Source: Hypomesus transpacificus (lineage: Eukaryota > Chordata > Actinopteri > Osmeriformes > Osmeridae). From it: DNA of 64,000 nucleotides. The notes under the pieces were generated by a model. That model saw nothing but the letters and a program-made list of their open reading frames with translations, was not told the origin of the DNA and did not search any database. The DNA lies in the NCBI RefSeq assembly GCF_021917145.1, contig NC_061061.1, positions 15,453,484-15,517,483 of the forward strand, written 5' to 3'. Below are positions 29,171 to 42,100 of this stretch, in pieces (position 1 is the first letter of the stretch; each line of letters begins with the position of its first letter). A program made the translations under genes and the position numbers.

Positions 29171-30420
29171 AGGTAGATCACAATACAGAGAATAAGGAAA
29201 AGTGCAGTTCAGTCCATCTCTATCCGCATCGATCCAACGCAACAACACCAGACAACCAGAGGGCTAAAAAAGCCCTGGGTTATTTTTGTGGGAAACTGTG
29301 TTCTTTCTATACGTGTTTGTGTCTGAGTGTGTATCTCTGCAGACAGAAAGCTGACAAACAACAGAAAGGCTAAATGAAGTCCATGGTGGTAGAGTACATG
29401 GAAGTTTTGTCTTTAACATTTTTCAAAACATATTTCATTCAACTAAGTCAAGATTATTCTGCAGATCTCCTGGATATTTTAGAAAAATAGATAAATGGAA
29501 GGTGTCCTTTCCTCACTTCTGGTCTATCGTGTATCCCTTCTACCCTCACACCTGTTCTCACCTCCTGTAAATGATCAGGAACTTTAGACATTTAGATATA
29601 ATAAATTAAGAATTGAGATGCCATCATTACCCAGAGCCAAAACAAGTACATGATACCGGAGGACAGAAGGACAGAATGAATGACTTGCAGTGAGAGCATA
29701 AAAAATAGGAAATGATTCATGCACTACCAAAGGAAGTGAGAAAGTGTGTCTGCTTGAGCTTGTTTTCCTCAGTCTGGCTTCTGGTTGGCCTGCTGGTCTG
29801 TCTGCGACCTGCATCTTTAGCGTCTGCTTCTGTCTTCTTTGAACTGCTGACAGTTCCTGTCACTAACATAACCTCCACCCACTGTGTGAGTTTGTGTGAG
29901 TGTTAGAGAAAGATGGATGATATAGTAGCTTAATAAAGCTCAACAGACCAAGTCATTAGTGAACTGTTCAGAGTGTGGATGATGCTGGTAATGTTGAATG
30001 ATTGGCCCATTATAATTAGCAGTTGTCAGATTTGGAAGCAGAGTTGTGAGGCTGAGCAGAAAGATGACAGACCTTCAATCTTTACTTTATCCCCCAACAG
30101 TTCACTAATACCCACCTTGCTCTTATATATATAAAGAACTGGAGGTGTAGGTGTGTGAATTCCAACCGTGTGCATGTGTGTGTGTTCCTAAGTTTATGTC
30201 TTGTATGTGTGCAAGTGGCCTGGGACAGTGCTGGGCATTTAATGATGGTCACTGGAGTGTATCGAACAGTTGACCCGTAGAACGTCAGCTAAAGGTTACA
30301 CTGACAGTGAATCACTTGGGGACTCTGAGCTCATTACGAAAGTCCAGAAACGCCACACTGTCATGGTGTGCACACATCAGAGATAGTTAGGCTTTACCAG
30401 TAGACATCCTACAGAGTAAC

Positions 30421-30608
30421 ATTTACATTGTCATTTAGCAGACACTCTAATCCAGAGCGTTTTACAGTAAGTACAGGGACATTCTCCCTGAGGCAAGTAT
30501 GGTGAAGTGCCTTGCCCAAGGACACAACGTCATTTGGCATGGCCGGGAATCAAACCGGCAACCTTCTGATTAACAGCCCGACTCCCTAACCGCTCAGCCA
30601 TTTGACCC
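30421..30608 (-). repeat. tRNA-headed SINE, copy 4
   Basis: Full-length reverse-oriented copy. It starts with the tail ATTTACATTGTCATTTAGCA and ends with the head complement CCGCTCAGCCATTTGACCC. Box B (complement GGTTTGATTCC) is altered as in copy 2. Confidence 0.92.
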
Positions 30609-31066
30609 TATTAACACGCTGACATGCCTGGGTGTATATGTGTGTCTGGCACTGTGCCCTGATCTGCTTTCCAAACCACAGCGGTTTGAGCACATTGCCA
30701 TGAAACCTAGAACAGGACTCCTGAATCGTAATCACGTATTTAAACATCCTCCAACAGACATACACCCATAAACACTTATTAAAAAGAAAAAGAAAATAAC
30801 ACACTGTGTCAGACAGTGGTTGATGTTGCAGCTACTGCAGCTGATAAAATGCAGTTGTTTTCACACTGTTTAACTAATTGCCATCTCCATATGAAACTAA
30901 CTATCACAAGTGTTATCTCTTTCATCTGGCAAATCGTGCAACTCAAGTGGATTCTGCACAGTGGGTTCAACTGATTGAATGGAGCTTGTTCTGTGGATTA
31001 TTCAGACATAACAAGGAGGACTAAATGTAATGTTTTTCTGTGTCCTGTCTTCTAGCCAGAGAGTCT

Positions 31067-31099
<33 letters not shown>

Positions 31100-31155
31100 T
31101 GTGAGGTTGGGATTGTGATTCTGATCAAAAACCAGTGGACGTGAGCTTTTTCGCC

Positions 31156-34017
31156 ATGAAGTGCTTCAAGAGTCGGCTGGGTCAGGATGTGGAGAAACAA
31201 GGTGCCAAACTGTCTAAACCTCGCTGGGATCGCATCTCTAGTAACAAGGTAATGGAAGAGTATAGGATATTTAAGTTTAGGATATACAATGTTATTGTGG
31301 ATCACATTATCTTTAATAAATGACCCACAGGTCCCCACAGACCAGACCATGGTGGTAGGGGGCAGGGACAAGGACTCATACACCCAATCAGCAGGTCCAC
31401 TGAGGAAGCGTCGCCAGCGATATGTGGAGAAGGACGGCAAGTGCAACGTTCACCACGGCAACGTGCGAGAGACATACCGTTACCTAACAGATATCTTCAC
31501 CACGCTGGTAGACCTGAAGTGGCGCTTAAACCTACTGGTTTTCACCCTGGTCTACACATCCACCTGGCTTTTTTTCGGTCTCCTGTGGTGGCTCATTGCC
31601 TACGCCCGTGGAGACCTTGACCATACCCAGGACAGCACCTGGACACCGTGCGTCAACAACCTCAACGGTTTTGTCTCTGCCTTCCTCTTTTCCATCGAGA
31701 CGGAGACCACCATTGGCTATGGCTACCGCGTCATCACAGACACTTGCCCAGAGGGCATAATGCTGCTGCTGGTCCAGGCTATCCTAGGCTCCATTGTCAA
31801 TGCTTTCATGGTAGGCTGTATGTTTGTCAAGATCTCCCAGCCCAAAAGGAGGGCAGAGACCCTCATGTTCTCCCACAAGGCGGTGGTGTCTGTACGCGAT
31901 GGCCGACTATGCGTCATGTTTCGGGTTGGTGATCTGAGAAACTCTCACATTGTGGAGGCCTCTATCAGAGCTAAGCTGATCCGCTCCAGGCAAACCAAGG
32001 AGGGAGAGTTTATCCCCCTGAACCAGACAGACATCAACGTGGGCTTTGACACTGGAGATGACCGTCTGTTCTTGGTGTCTCCGCTTATCATTTGCCATGA
32101 GGTCAATGAGAATAGCCCCTTCTGGAACCTCTCCCAGGAGCAGCTGGCCACGGAGGAATTTGAGATTGTCGTCATCCTAGAAGGCATGGTGGAGGCTACA
32201 GGTATGGGGAAATAAAGAGAGGGGTCGAAAATGGAAGAGAGGTTAAGTTTGAAATTGGGAAGGGAAGTTAGCCGTGGAGTTTATGCCAGTGGAGTCTTGA
32301 CGAAATGGTTCAAGTATGGAAAGCGATGTTAGTATCTGTGAGCAGATGACAAATTTGACACGATCTCCTGACAAAATGGCTGACAATGGAAGTGAGTGAG
32401 AGTCTCTGGAGATTTGCATTGTGAGGCAGGGGGGACCAACAGACAGGGGTACCAACAGATACCCCAGAGGGTCTGCCTGTCACTAATTAACGGTAGTCTG
32501 AGATGTTCCTGTCGTGCTCTGTCATTATACTCCACTAATTAGCTACTGTTGTCCTGTATGCTAGGGAGCTGTTGTGGTGAGCAAAGGGGGAGGGCCCATC
32601 AATAGAAGGGCCCATTGTAAATTAACAAGTCTGCTCAGAATGACGATATGTTTCTTCCTGCTGGTCCTGAATATAGATATTTAGGTGGAGAAGACGGTTG
32701 AAGGCATGAGGCTATAGATTTCTCACAAAGACAACCACATAATACATCACAGATGTATTCCCTGAGTCATAAACCTGGAGTCCTAAATCTGCTTTCCCTC
32801 TCCAGCAGTATGTTTTGTGGAGTGTGCATGTGGCATGTGTGTTATGTATGTGATTTTTTTGTGGTCACTTTTTTTTGTGGCTTTAGGGGTTTTAATGATT
32901 ATATGCAGCTTTAAAGCCGTTATCATCACTGACCCCATGTCTCACGGGATAATACTAATTAATTTCTGAAGCGCATGACGCTTATTGCTGCTGACGCCAC
33001 TGTCGAAAAAGGCGTCTCCCACTCCAATACACTTTAAATGTAATTATGTGCTTATGTGAGTATGATTGTGTCTTTTTTTGTGTAGTTGCTTGTTTGTTTC
33101 CTTAGTGTTATTGGTAATATGGATGGTAATGGATGTGGTTGTTCAAGGTTCACTAGAGCAGAGGATGAAGTTATTTATAGAGAGTGTGTGTGTGTCCCTG
33201 TGGTGAGTTGGGAGGTGCTGGGTAGGTGAATGTGTGGGTACGTGTAAAAGGGTGGATGTGTGTGTGTCTGTACGTATGTGTATGTGTGAATGGGGAGACT
33301 GATCTGTGCACATGGGATTTACAGATTAAATACTTATCTCTGACTGTCTTGTCAACCTACATTTCCCCAGATCTTAGACCATATAGAATCAGAATTAGAG
33401 AGTGAGAGATCACTGGAAGGCATGGAGACAAAGCCTAATGAACCGTAATAAGAGCTACTAATAGCACACTTCTTGCTTTAATTTCTCCTCCCTACTTCCC
33501 TGTCCTCCCCTCGCCCTATTTTCTCTCTTTTCTTTCCATCCTCCCTCCTCCTCTAGGGATGACATGTCAGGCCCGGAGCTCCTACCTGAGTTCGGAGGTG
33601 CTGTGGGGCGAACGCTTCACACCTGTACTTTCCCTTGAAGAGGGCTTCTACGAGGTTGACTACGACACCTTCCATCACACCTACCCCACCCCAACTCCCG
33701 CCTGCTCAGCCCGAAAGCTGGCTGAACTGGCCCAAAAGGGCGAAGCCTTCCCTCTGCCCCCGCTCTCCCCTCCGCCTCCTCTCTCCCCACCTGCTCCCCA
33801 CTCTCCACCGCCGCCCCAGACTCCGCCCCCTAAGCAGTCATGCATGGAGGAAAAGACAGATAAAGGGGACGAGGGAGAAGACAGGGTGAAGGGAGACAGT
33901 AGGGGAGAGGGCGTAGGAAGAGGAAGAGAGGGGGAAGTGAGGAATGAAGGGGAACTGGATGGAGAAAATATCAGTAATGGAGAAGTGAGCATGATGGACT
34001 ACGGCCATAATTTATAA
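31156..34017 (+). CDS. kcnj9: G-protein-gated inward-rectifier K+ channel subunit 3 (GIRK3, Kir3.3)
   Basis: Three coding exons, 31156-31248, 31331-32201 and 33557-34017, give 474 residues; human has 393. The protein has the Kir plan: M1 at about 99-122, pore helix from 144, filter TIGYG at 158-162, M2 at about 173-197, then the cytoplasmic Kir domain. The channel is opened by G-protein beta-gamma and helps set neuronal resting potential, usually as a heteromer with other GIRKs. [33 protein letters not shown] and [17 protein letters not shown] are GIRK signatures. The C-terminal start [11 protein letters not shown] is closest to human KCNJ9 CSARELAEAA. The tail after it is fish-specific: a proline block, then a Lys/Glu/Gly-rich stretch ending MMDYGHNL. 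It lacks the SKV end that in mammalian GIRK3 binds SNX27. The ATG at 31156 is the first in frame; M38 in exon 2 is an alternative. Confidence 0.95.
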
Positions 34018-34607
34018 CATTTCAGATTAGGATGCCAAAAACGGTTAGTTTAGTGGTATCTCACCTGTGATATCACACCTGTGGTAGTGACACTGTGAAA
34101 GGCGGTGAGGTGCACATAGAGGCAGCAGGCCACTGGCTACTTCCCTAGCACTTATACATAAGGAACTATGACGATCATTGCCAAAGGTCACAAAGACTTT
34201 TAAACAACATAGTATTGTGCCAAGATTTAGAAATAAAATCGATTGGATGTTTAAGTGTCTATGAGATTTTTCTTTACATACAAATTTATATGTAATTGAT
34301 GTTGTTAAAAAAATTGTTTTGCCGAGTAATTTGTGTCTAAGTGTGAACAAATAAACTATGTGGATTTCACCATATAATCTTTCTGAATCTGCCGGTTTAA
34401 AGTTAAATCTTGTTTTTGTTATCCCATCATTTGTATTGTTTACAAACACATTTTCATTTTTTATAAGCTTATTGGAGAGGTTGTCTGAACCCCGTGAATA
34501 CTGAAAACTCATCATGATATTGCAAAGTATATCTTTAAATGACAATACTTCCAAAACAAGAGAATGCCATCGCTCTGTCATATTTCATATTTGTATATAT
34601 TCATAAG

Positions 34608-34613
34608 AATAAA
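34608..34613 (+). terminator. kcnj9: poly(A) signal of kcnj9
   Basis: AATAAA lies about 590 bp after the kcnj9 stop. Earlier AATAAA hexamers occur at 34232 and about 34348, so several 3' ends are possible. The signal is 333 bp from the fbl start codon, leaving very little intergenic DNA. Confidence 0.55.
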
Positions 34614-34799
34614 AATCTCATTTTACTTCGTGCATTTCTGATATCTCTGTTTATAAGCTAGGGCCTGTGTATTAAATGACTCACTCACATCGATTGCGGT
34701 AAGGGACCTCACCTCACAACCACAGGCAACAGTATCCTTGCAAACAGAGCCCTCTAATGGACAAAGAGGCAAAGAACAACGACCGTGTTGTTGCAGACC

Positions 34800-34940
34800 G
34801 CGGTGCATTCTGGGAGTGTGCGATGTAAGCGACCACATGGGCAGCTAGGGAAGTGTAGCGTCTGCAGAGTACACGGAGAAGCAACTTCGGTGCAAGCAAG
34901 AAAAGGAGCAGGCAAAAACTGATCTAGACAACGACAAGAT
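34800..34940 (+). promoter_or_regulatory. fbl: fbl promoter and 5' UTR with a ZNF143/Staf-type site
   Basis: TGCATTCTGGGAGT at 34804-34817 reads ACTCCCAGAATGCA on the other strand, close to the ZNF143 consensus CCCAGAATGC found at many housekeeping promoters. It lies 124-137 bp before the fbl ATG. No TATA box is visible. The transcript start is probably within the following 100 bp. Confidence 0.5.
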
Positions 34941-37475
34941 ATGAGACCAGGTACTTTTGATTATATATAAATACTACTCATATGAACTATAATTTGTGCT
35001 GGGTGAACGATTTAGGAAGATTCAATAACATGTCTTAATTATGTGAGCATTTCGGCCTGCTTCGAAAGGGTTGCTATTATTGAAACCACGGAAACCGTTC
35101 ACAAGATTAACTTCACATTTCTTTATGAAATGTAATGTGTGTTCTTGCCTATGGTTGTAATTGTCGATGTGTAGCACTCAAAACAATAAGTGTACCTATC
35201 CGGCAAGTTCTCTAGCTTGCCCACATGGCATCAGAATTGGTATTTTAGATTGTCTGGGAAATCTACACGTGGTGTCCACGAGCGACTCCATGTATTTCTC
35301 GACTTTTCTTAAAGACACGTCTAAGAAGGCACGTTGTTAACTTAAGTAGAACCCAGTATGGCGAGCAAGTTAATTGTAGTTTATTTTAAACAATTTGGCC
35401 GAAATGGCGCCCACAATGTTAATCATTAATGGCATTTTACAACTTCTTGTAGCGTCCATTTGAGCTTGTATGTATACCTTTTTTACGCGAATCTGACACA
35501 AACATTTCTGACTTTATTCTTCAGGGTTCAGTCCGCGGGGTGACCGTGGCGGTCGAGGCGGCTTTAGGGGTAGAGGAGGGTTCGGTGACCGTGGAGGCAG
35601 CCGTGGCGGATTCGGAGACCGTGGCGGATTCGGAGACCGGGGTGGAAGAGGCGGATTCCGTGGCAGAGGTGGTGAGTAACATCAACACGAGTCTCTTAAA
35701 ACAAAATTATCTGTGCGGTCACAATATTAAACAGCCCAGGGTTGGGCTACAATATATCATAAATGAATGAGCCGATAACATTTGTTATTCTTTTAAGGTG
35801 GTGGTGGCTTTAGGTCGCCCGAGGGTGGCTTCAGAGGCCGTGGAGGAGGCAGAGGTGCACCAAGAGGAAGAGGGGGTCGGGGTGGTTTCAGAGGGGGTGC
35901 CAAAGTCACAGTTGAGCCTCACAGACACGAAGGTGAGATGAGTAACACATTTGATGTCATTTACAAAATGTGGGATTTAAATTATTACTATATAGCAGGA
36001 ATCTTATGCTTTGTCAATTGAATTGCTTTATCTACCATATTAATATATAGGTGGAGGTTAACTGTTGTGGTCATATTTCTTTCAAAGGTGTGTTTATCTG
36101 CCGTGGTAAGGAGGATGCTCTGGTGACCAGGAATATGGTGATTGGAGACTCGGTTTATGGAGAGAAGAGGATCAATGTTGAGGTGAGCCATTTCACATCA
36201 TACATTGCCAACATCGATGCCCTGCAATCGCTGTAAATACAATTAGAATGGACAATCTGTAATACATATTTTTTTATCAACAGGAAGGAGAGACGAAGAT
36301 TGAGTACAGAGCATGGAACCCTTTCCGGTCTAAGCTAGCAGCTGCTATATTGGGGGGGGTGGACCAGATCCACATCAAGCCTGGGGCTAAGGTCATGTAC
36401 CTTGGAGCTGCCTCAGGAACTACAGTGTCCCATGTGTCAGATATCGTTGGACCTGTGAGTTGATCCTTCGGTCCTCGCTCTAATGCACCAGTTCTCTTTA
36501 GAATCTACTAACCATCCTTTGCTATTGATTACTTTGTGTGCATACATACATTCACTCATTCATTTAATTCCTTTATCAATAACTGTCTGACCCTGTGCTG
36601 CTTCCTGTTTGGACAGGAAGGACTGGTGTATGCAGTGGAGTTTTCCCACCGGTCGGGTCGTGACCTGCTCAATGTTGCCAAGAAAAGAACCAACATTATT
36701 CCTATAATTGAAGACGCCCGTCACCCACACAAATACCGCATGCTTGTTGGTATGTTAACCAACTGAATTTGGCCCTATATTTTTGTTGTTGTTGCTATGG
36801 CCAAACTTCAAGAGCCACTATTTACACTTTTCTGACTTATGAACTCTTCCTTCCTTTGTGTGTTGGCAGGCATGGTGGATGTCATCTTTGCCGATGTTGC
36901 CCAGCCTGATCAGACCAGAATAGTCGCCCTCAATGCTCACAACTTCCTGAAGAACGGTGGCCATTTTGTCATCTCCATCAAGGTACAACACTTTGATTGC
37001 ATCCAAAGTTGTGCACACAGTATTTGTACCATTTTTATTTTAGCTGTGTCTTTCGCAGGACAACTTGTGCTAATAGGGATACATGTAACATTGACTTTCT
37101 TCTTTCAGGCCAACTGTATTGACTCAACTGCCGCCCCAGAAGCCGTGTTTGCTGCTGAGGTGAAGAAAATGAGCTCAGAAAACATGAAGCCCCAAGAGCA
37201 GCTCACTTTGGAACCATACGAGAGAGATCATGCCGTTGTTGTGGGCATCTACAGGTATACAGCACCTCATGGCTTCTCTTTCCTATTTGTATTACTAGTG
37301 TTAATTTAAATCCCTTTTGGGGAATGGAGTGTCGAAATAACACAGAACGTCACTTACATGTTGACAACTGATCCCTGACCTTGAGATTACTGACCGAGTC
37401 TTGACGAACGGTTCTCTTGAATGTGTACTGACTATCTCCTTCTTTTGTAGACCACCCCCCAAGCAGAAGAAATAA
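34941..37475 (+). CDS. fbl: Fibrillarin (rRNA 2'-O-methyltransferase)
   Basis: Nine coding exons: 34941-34950, 35525-35671, 35798-35932, 36088-36182, 36284-36454, 36617-36749, 36870-36982, 37109-37254 and 37451-37475. Together they encode 324 residues; human has 321. Fibrillarin is the methyltransferase of box C/D snoRNPs in the nucleolus and also methylates a glutamine of histone H2A. The first exon carries only MRP plus one base. Residues 4-80 form the Gly/Arg-rich domain (RGGFGDRGG repeats) that directs nucleolar localisation. The SAM-binding fold follows: [11 protein letters not shown] (166-176), AVEF (192-195), [20 protein letters not shown] (233-245) and [14 protein letters not shown]. 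The C-terminus is RPPPKQKK, basic as in other vertebrates. Every splice site is canonical. No snoRNA was recognised in the introns. Confidence 0.98.
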
Positions 37476-37922
37476 ATGAGCCATCCCTTGACATCTGTGG
37501 CACAGTGACTAAAAAGCCATGTCACCCCTTCGTCACTGGAGGGCGCCAGCTCACAGCTCACAGACTCTGGAATTCCTCTTGCTTGCTACTTAGTAGGAAC
37601 ATGTACCTGTTTCCAGGCTTAGGGGCTTTCAGGTGAAGTATGGACACCCACCTGGGAGAAGAGCACATTTAAGATGGGGACTTTCCAGGGGATTCTGTAA
37701 CTGTGTACTGAATAACTGTACAGAGCTTGATATAGTGATTTATCTTTGTGACATTTTATTTTTGTTTTTATTTTTTCATGCAACTTGTCCACTTATACAG
37801 GTTTGCAGTTTCAATTTATCAATGATTTATAAAAAAAAAAACTCAATACAATATTTCTTTGTTGGTTGATGTCAAAACAAAATTAACCTTTTCTGACTGT
37901 AATATTGAACCCTGTTTTTTTT

Positions 37923-37928
37923 AATAAA
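37923..37928 (+). terminator. fbl: poly(A) signal of fbl
   Basis: AATAAA lies 448 bp after the fbl stop, followed by a T/G-rich stretch. It is the only good hexamer before the next promoter-like region. Confidence 0.7.
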
Positions 37929-38229
37929 ACATGTATTGACGTGTATTCCAGTCTATCCGAAGATAGCTTTGGTGAATTTATTTACTTTTACAACCTGTCA
38001 TGGTGTTGCTCATGCTTAACTGGAAGTCTAAGCTTTGGGTAGTCCAGTCATTTGAATTCTAACCCATTTATCTACATACTGCGCAAATTCGACGAGATAT
38101 GACAAAACAAAATAATATATTTTGAAATGGTATGACATTATTATTTTGCATACAAGTTATTCTTACACCCGCAAATCGCAGAACAAGACTGTTAATTGTT
38201 ACTCGTTGGGTGATTGCAGTGCGTTTGTT

Positions 38230-39189
38230 TGGGCGGCCATTTTGTGGGGAAATATCTTTGGAAGTTCCGAGAACGTGCTTCAGTGTCGAGGGCGCGCTTT
38301 CGTGCAGAGTGCAGACCCTCCTCGCAGACAAGCGCTAGCTAGTGTTGGTGTGACCAATATCAGATCCTTAGGCCTACATCCTTCAAGCCTTTCTGAGATC
38401 TGGATGGGTGAAAGCAATATGGAGTTGAACGTAGTTGGCCAATAGGCGAGCGGGTTGTCGTAAGAGCAACATGTCTTACACCAGTCACATCCTCAGAGAT
38501 CTGCACAACAGCGTAGCGGGTAGGGCGTAGAGGTTGATTTGTGACGGAGCCCGTGATTAACGGGCAGAGAGGGGGGGTCCCTTGCGAATGCTCATCGCTA
38601 GTTATAGCGGTGCGACGGAAAAACCCCAATTTTGTTTTGATTGTTTCTTTTTTACACACTTCTCATTCCCTGTATCCCCTTAAATCGTCTTAACTAGCTG
38701 GATAGTCAGTGGCTGGTTCGGAAGATTTCTCGACCAGCGACGGACCAAGACCACCATAAGAAAATCAAGAATCACCAGGAAGGGGATATCAGAAGGTCCA
38801 AGACAAGAGTTTTTCCGGTGACAGATCTTTTCATCCTACCCTGCGCGGTATTACTGTACCTTTTTTATTTTCGAGCTACTGAAATTAGCCAGTTGGCAAG
38901 CCAAGGTGCCGGGCGGACTTCGGCAAAACCGCGGGTTGGTCTTGCGCGTTGGGTTGGACTGCGCTTTGGAGACTTCACTGAACACCGAGTGTTGACGGGA
39001 ATTTATTGCTAAAACGACACGACCCTCCTTGACAGGATATCTCACCCAGCAGATAGGTGGCCGTTCGGGGGGAGGGGGGATTGGTTTACCGGCGAAGTCT
39101 GCCCGGTAGCTGCGGTGGAGGTTAGGACGGAGGGAGAGAGGGATTCCTAATGGCTGCTCCGGGAAGCTGGATTTGAACCGCCGCCTGAG
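38230..39189 (+). promoter_or_regulatory. dyrk1b: Upstream promoter and 5' UTR exon of dyrk1b
   Basis: Promoter marks in order are CGGCCATTTTG (38234-38244, YY1-type), CCAAT (38439-38443) and CpG-rich DNA to about 39190. The stretch ends in a near-perfect donor CTGAG|GTAAGTG at 39189/39190, so a long non-coding first exon is likely. In the frame that would join the exon at 62274 the exon ends in TGA, so this exon cannot add N-terminal residues. Assignment to dyrk1b rests on strand and on the absence of any other plus-strand gene before 62 kb. Confidence 0.55.
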
Positions 39190-42100
39190 GTAAGTGGGAG
39201 AACGATTAATTCGTTTCAGACGCAGTGTTATTCATTGAACTTTATATGCAATTTTTTGTTTAACGTCGTCATGATCGTATGTGTGTGTGTGTCGTTATGA
39301 TTTTGATGAGATCGATGGAAGACTGATCATATACTCGCATCCTCCCATCCTTGTCCCCTAGCACCTAGGCAGGGCGCCGCTCTCCATCGCTGTGGTGCTA
39401 GCTAGCTACTGTGCAGGCCACTCACTGGTAGAAGGACGATTTATGGGTTTATATATTTAGTTAATCCATTGTTGTCCTGATATACCAAGTATTTGCGTTT
39501 GCAACCCCACCAAATTGTGCATGTCAGTAGTTAATCAGAATAATTTGCTTTAAGTTAATATATGTACAGTGATGGAGGACTGCGAATCAGATTAGTGAGC
39601 GATTTTGCATAAAATTGGGCTGCTGTTCCTGTCTCTAGCTTAAACTCGGGATTCATCCAGTACAACATCTGCAGTGGAACCATAAAATGAAGTAATATGT
39701 TTGGAAGTCATCTTGCCAGTAGGTAAGCTGCTACCCTTTGGTATGCAGCTAAGCATCATTGCCATACAGCAAGCTAGCTACATCCATGATCACCATGCCT
39801 TATTAGTATAGGCTTATGACTACGAAATCCTCCCGAATCCATCGCCATGCCTCTTGTACCTACTTTATACCTGTCTAACTCAGAAGTAAGATTCAGGTCA
39901 TTTCTCATCACACTCGGCCATTATTTTATCTGCAATCTCGTTAATGCAAATCTGTGAAGAGGATTGATGGTGCAAGAGCCTCTGCATCACCGGCCACTGC
40001 ATTTCTGTGCTTTATGGCAAGAGTGCACATAAGATTGTATGCAGTCCAAGGGGGGAAACATCTGGATTGGGTAATGTCATGGCAGAGCGATGTTCTTCAG
40101 TGTGTTCGCTATGAAGGGTGACATTAGAAGCGTCCCTCCCTTCTGTCACCGGCATACGTGCTCACACGCCTGTGAATCGGCAGGGGCGTGCTGCATATTC
40201 TGATGAAACGAAGAGACTGTGATTGTGAACGTGTTTGAGAATATTTTTACTCTCCAATTGTGAATAACCTTTTGTCGCAAAGTCATCCCAGGGATGAATG
40301 TTGGTATCAGCTACACCCTTCATTTCCATCTAACGTTCTGCGCGAGTCTGTCGCTGTGGTGTTGAAGTAAAAACGCCGGTTCAAAATGGATTCACTGCCT
40401 CAGCCCCAACCATGATGTTGCCACCGTTGTACTGCAGTCACCATTCTTAACCGTTAATTACTGCTCGGATATGACCTACACGCCATCAGAATTTGCATAT
40501 TGATCAGATGAATCGGTCCACTTTTTCCGCCTTTGTTTAGAACATGTTTGTAGGTCCTAGCCAACTGACAACCAGTCCATGTTGGTTTTTAGTTGAAGGG
40601 TTGGTTGCAGGTTGACATTGTCTTGAAGAGTCATTCCCAGATTATCGGATCTCCAACAGCCATATGTAGCAGGTATCGGGCACTGATTAGTTGAATACAT
40701 ATAAACTCACACATCTTATATGTTAACATGGTCTTTATGTTATTGGGGCTTATTCAGGAACCTATTGTTTATGAGGAATTTTTCCCGTTCTGGGTCCCCT
40801 GGTGTAGAGTTAACGCATAAGAGAGTTAGAGGTTGCAAAATTATTCAATTGGTGGCCAAGTAATAAACTTTCTTTTACATGCCAATGGGTGTGTTTGTGT
40901 GTCATGCCAACACACAAGTTACCAGGGAGAGAGGAGCTTTCTAAAGTAGTCAAGTTAGTTCAACTGTTAGTTGGTGATGATGATGAAAATATGACTCCCA
41001 AGTTTTCTGCACCTCATTGTTGGTTTATGTCTATGTTTTCCCTTGTCCAGCCAATGGATGGCTTACTAGTCTGTCATAGAGACCGTAGTCCTGTTATTGA
41101 TTTACTTCTCTGTGTGATGGCTAAGGGGTGCTGGGACACCCACCTACTCAGAAGTTTACTCCATGTCGGGCACCCTACACCTGATAAACGTTGTCTGGTA
41201 CAGGAGGGGGAAGGACTCAGTTCAGTTTGAATAGAGTGCTTTCTAGGGCCTGGCCTGTAGTAGCTGCATTGAAAAAATCTGCAGTCCTCTTCTTTGCTTT
41301 CCCCCTATCAGTGCTGTCTACTAGGCCGCCTTTACAGGAACCCTTCCCTTCACCTCTGACCTAATTACCCCCTACCGTGCCCCTATTCGGGTACCCCCTC
41401 CTCCCTCTAGGAGGCCCAGTAGGGCAGGCTCTGGAAGTCCACAGACGACTAGACAGATCTAGCCTCTTCCCCTTTCCCCCCCAGATGGACCATGCTGTCA
41501 CACTGGCTACCTGCTGTTTTATACTGCTCGTGTGGTGGTACTGGAACAAGACATTTGTCAAGCTGAGGGGTTTGGGCTCTGTCCCCTGCCTCTCTGAGAG
41601 TCATGGGCCCCACTAGTCCTACTGAGTCGACTAGAATCTGCTGTCTGCTTAGCTGTGACTGTTAAGAGCGCACTACATCACACCCCTAACAGCAAAATAG
41701 CTATTATTACTACTAGTGCACTTCCCATTTGAATGAAATGCTTTAGTGATCTGGCAAACAGGGTGGGTCTTGGAGAACATCCTTGCTTTGCGGAAGGATA
41801 CCATGTTGGAGTGATCTATGGTTCTATCGCTTAGTGCACATCAATATGGAGGTGATTGTGTTTAGATTTATTTCACACAAGCTGCTCATCCACACTGGAC
41901 ACGGCACGTCCTTGGGCCCTGAGCGATACACCTGAAGCTTAAGATGATTGAGCCACAGACAAACACATACAGATATTCCTACCTTTGGGAATGTCATTAA
42001 CAGTGCTGATCCTCCAGTGGTGTTGTAATTGTTGTGGCATTTTGGAGCAATTCTTCTGGTTGGACTGGCAGACCAGACTAGAACAGGTACAACAGCAGGT

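Larger units (their letters stand above)
26546..31055 (+). other. kcnj9: Inferred first intron of kcnj9
   Basis: About 4.5 kb without a supportable coding exon. It contains a 14-bp tandem repeat (28573-28628, four GCAGTGACCGGGGT units), a solo LTR (28812-29170) and a minus-oriented SINE (30421-30608). The remainder is AT-rich. Confidence 0.45.

Noticed and set aside
34045-34581. 178-codon minus-strand frame after kcnj9
   Set aside because: It covers the kcnj9 3' UTR; AT-rich, no domain, no promoter or splice evidence.
40889-41230. 113-codon open frame in the dyrk1b intron
   Set aside because: No recognisable domain, no codon bias, no splice signals that would join it to dyrk1b.
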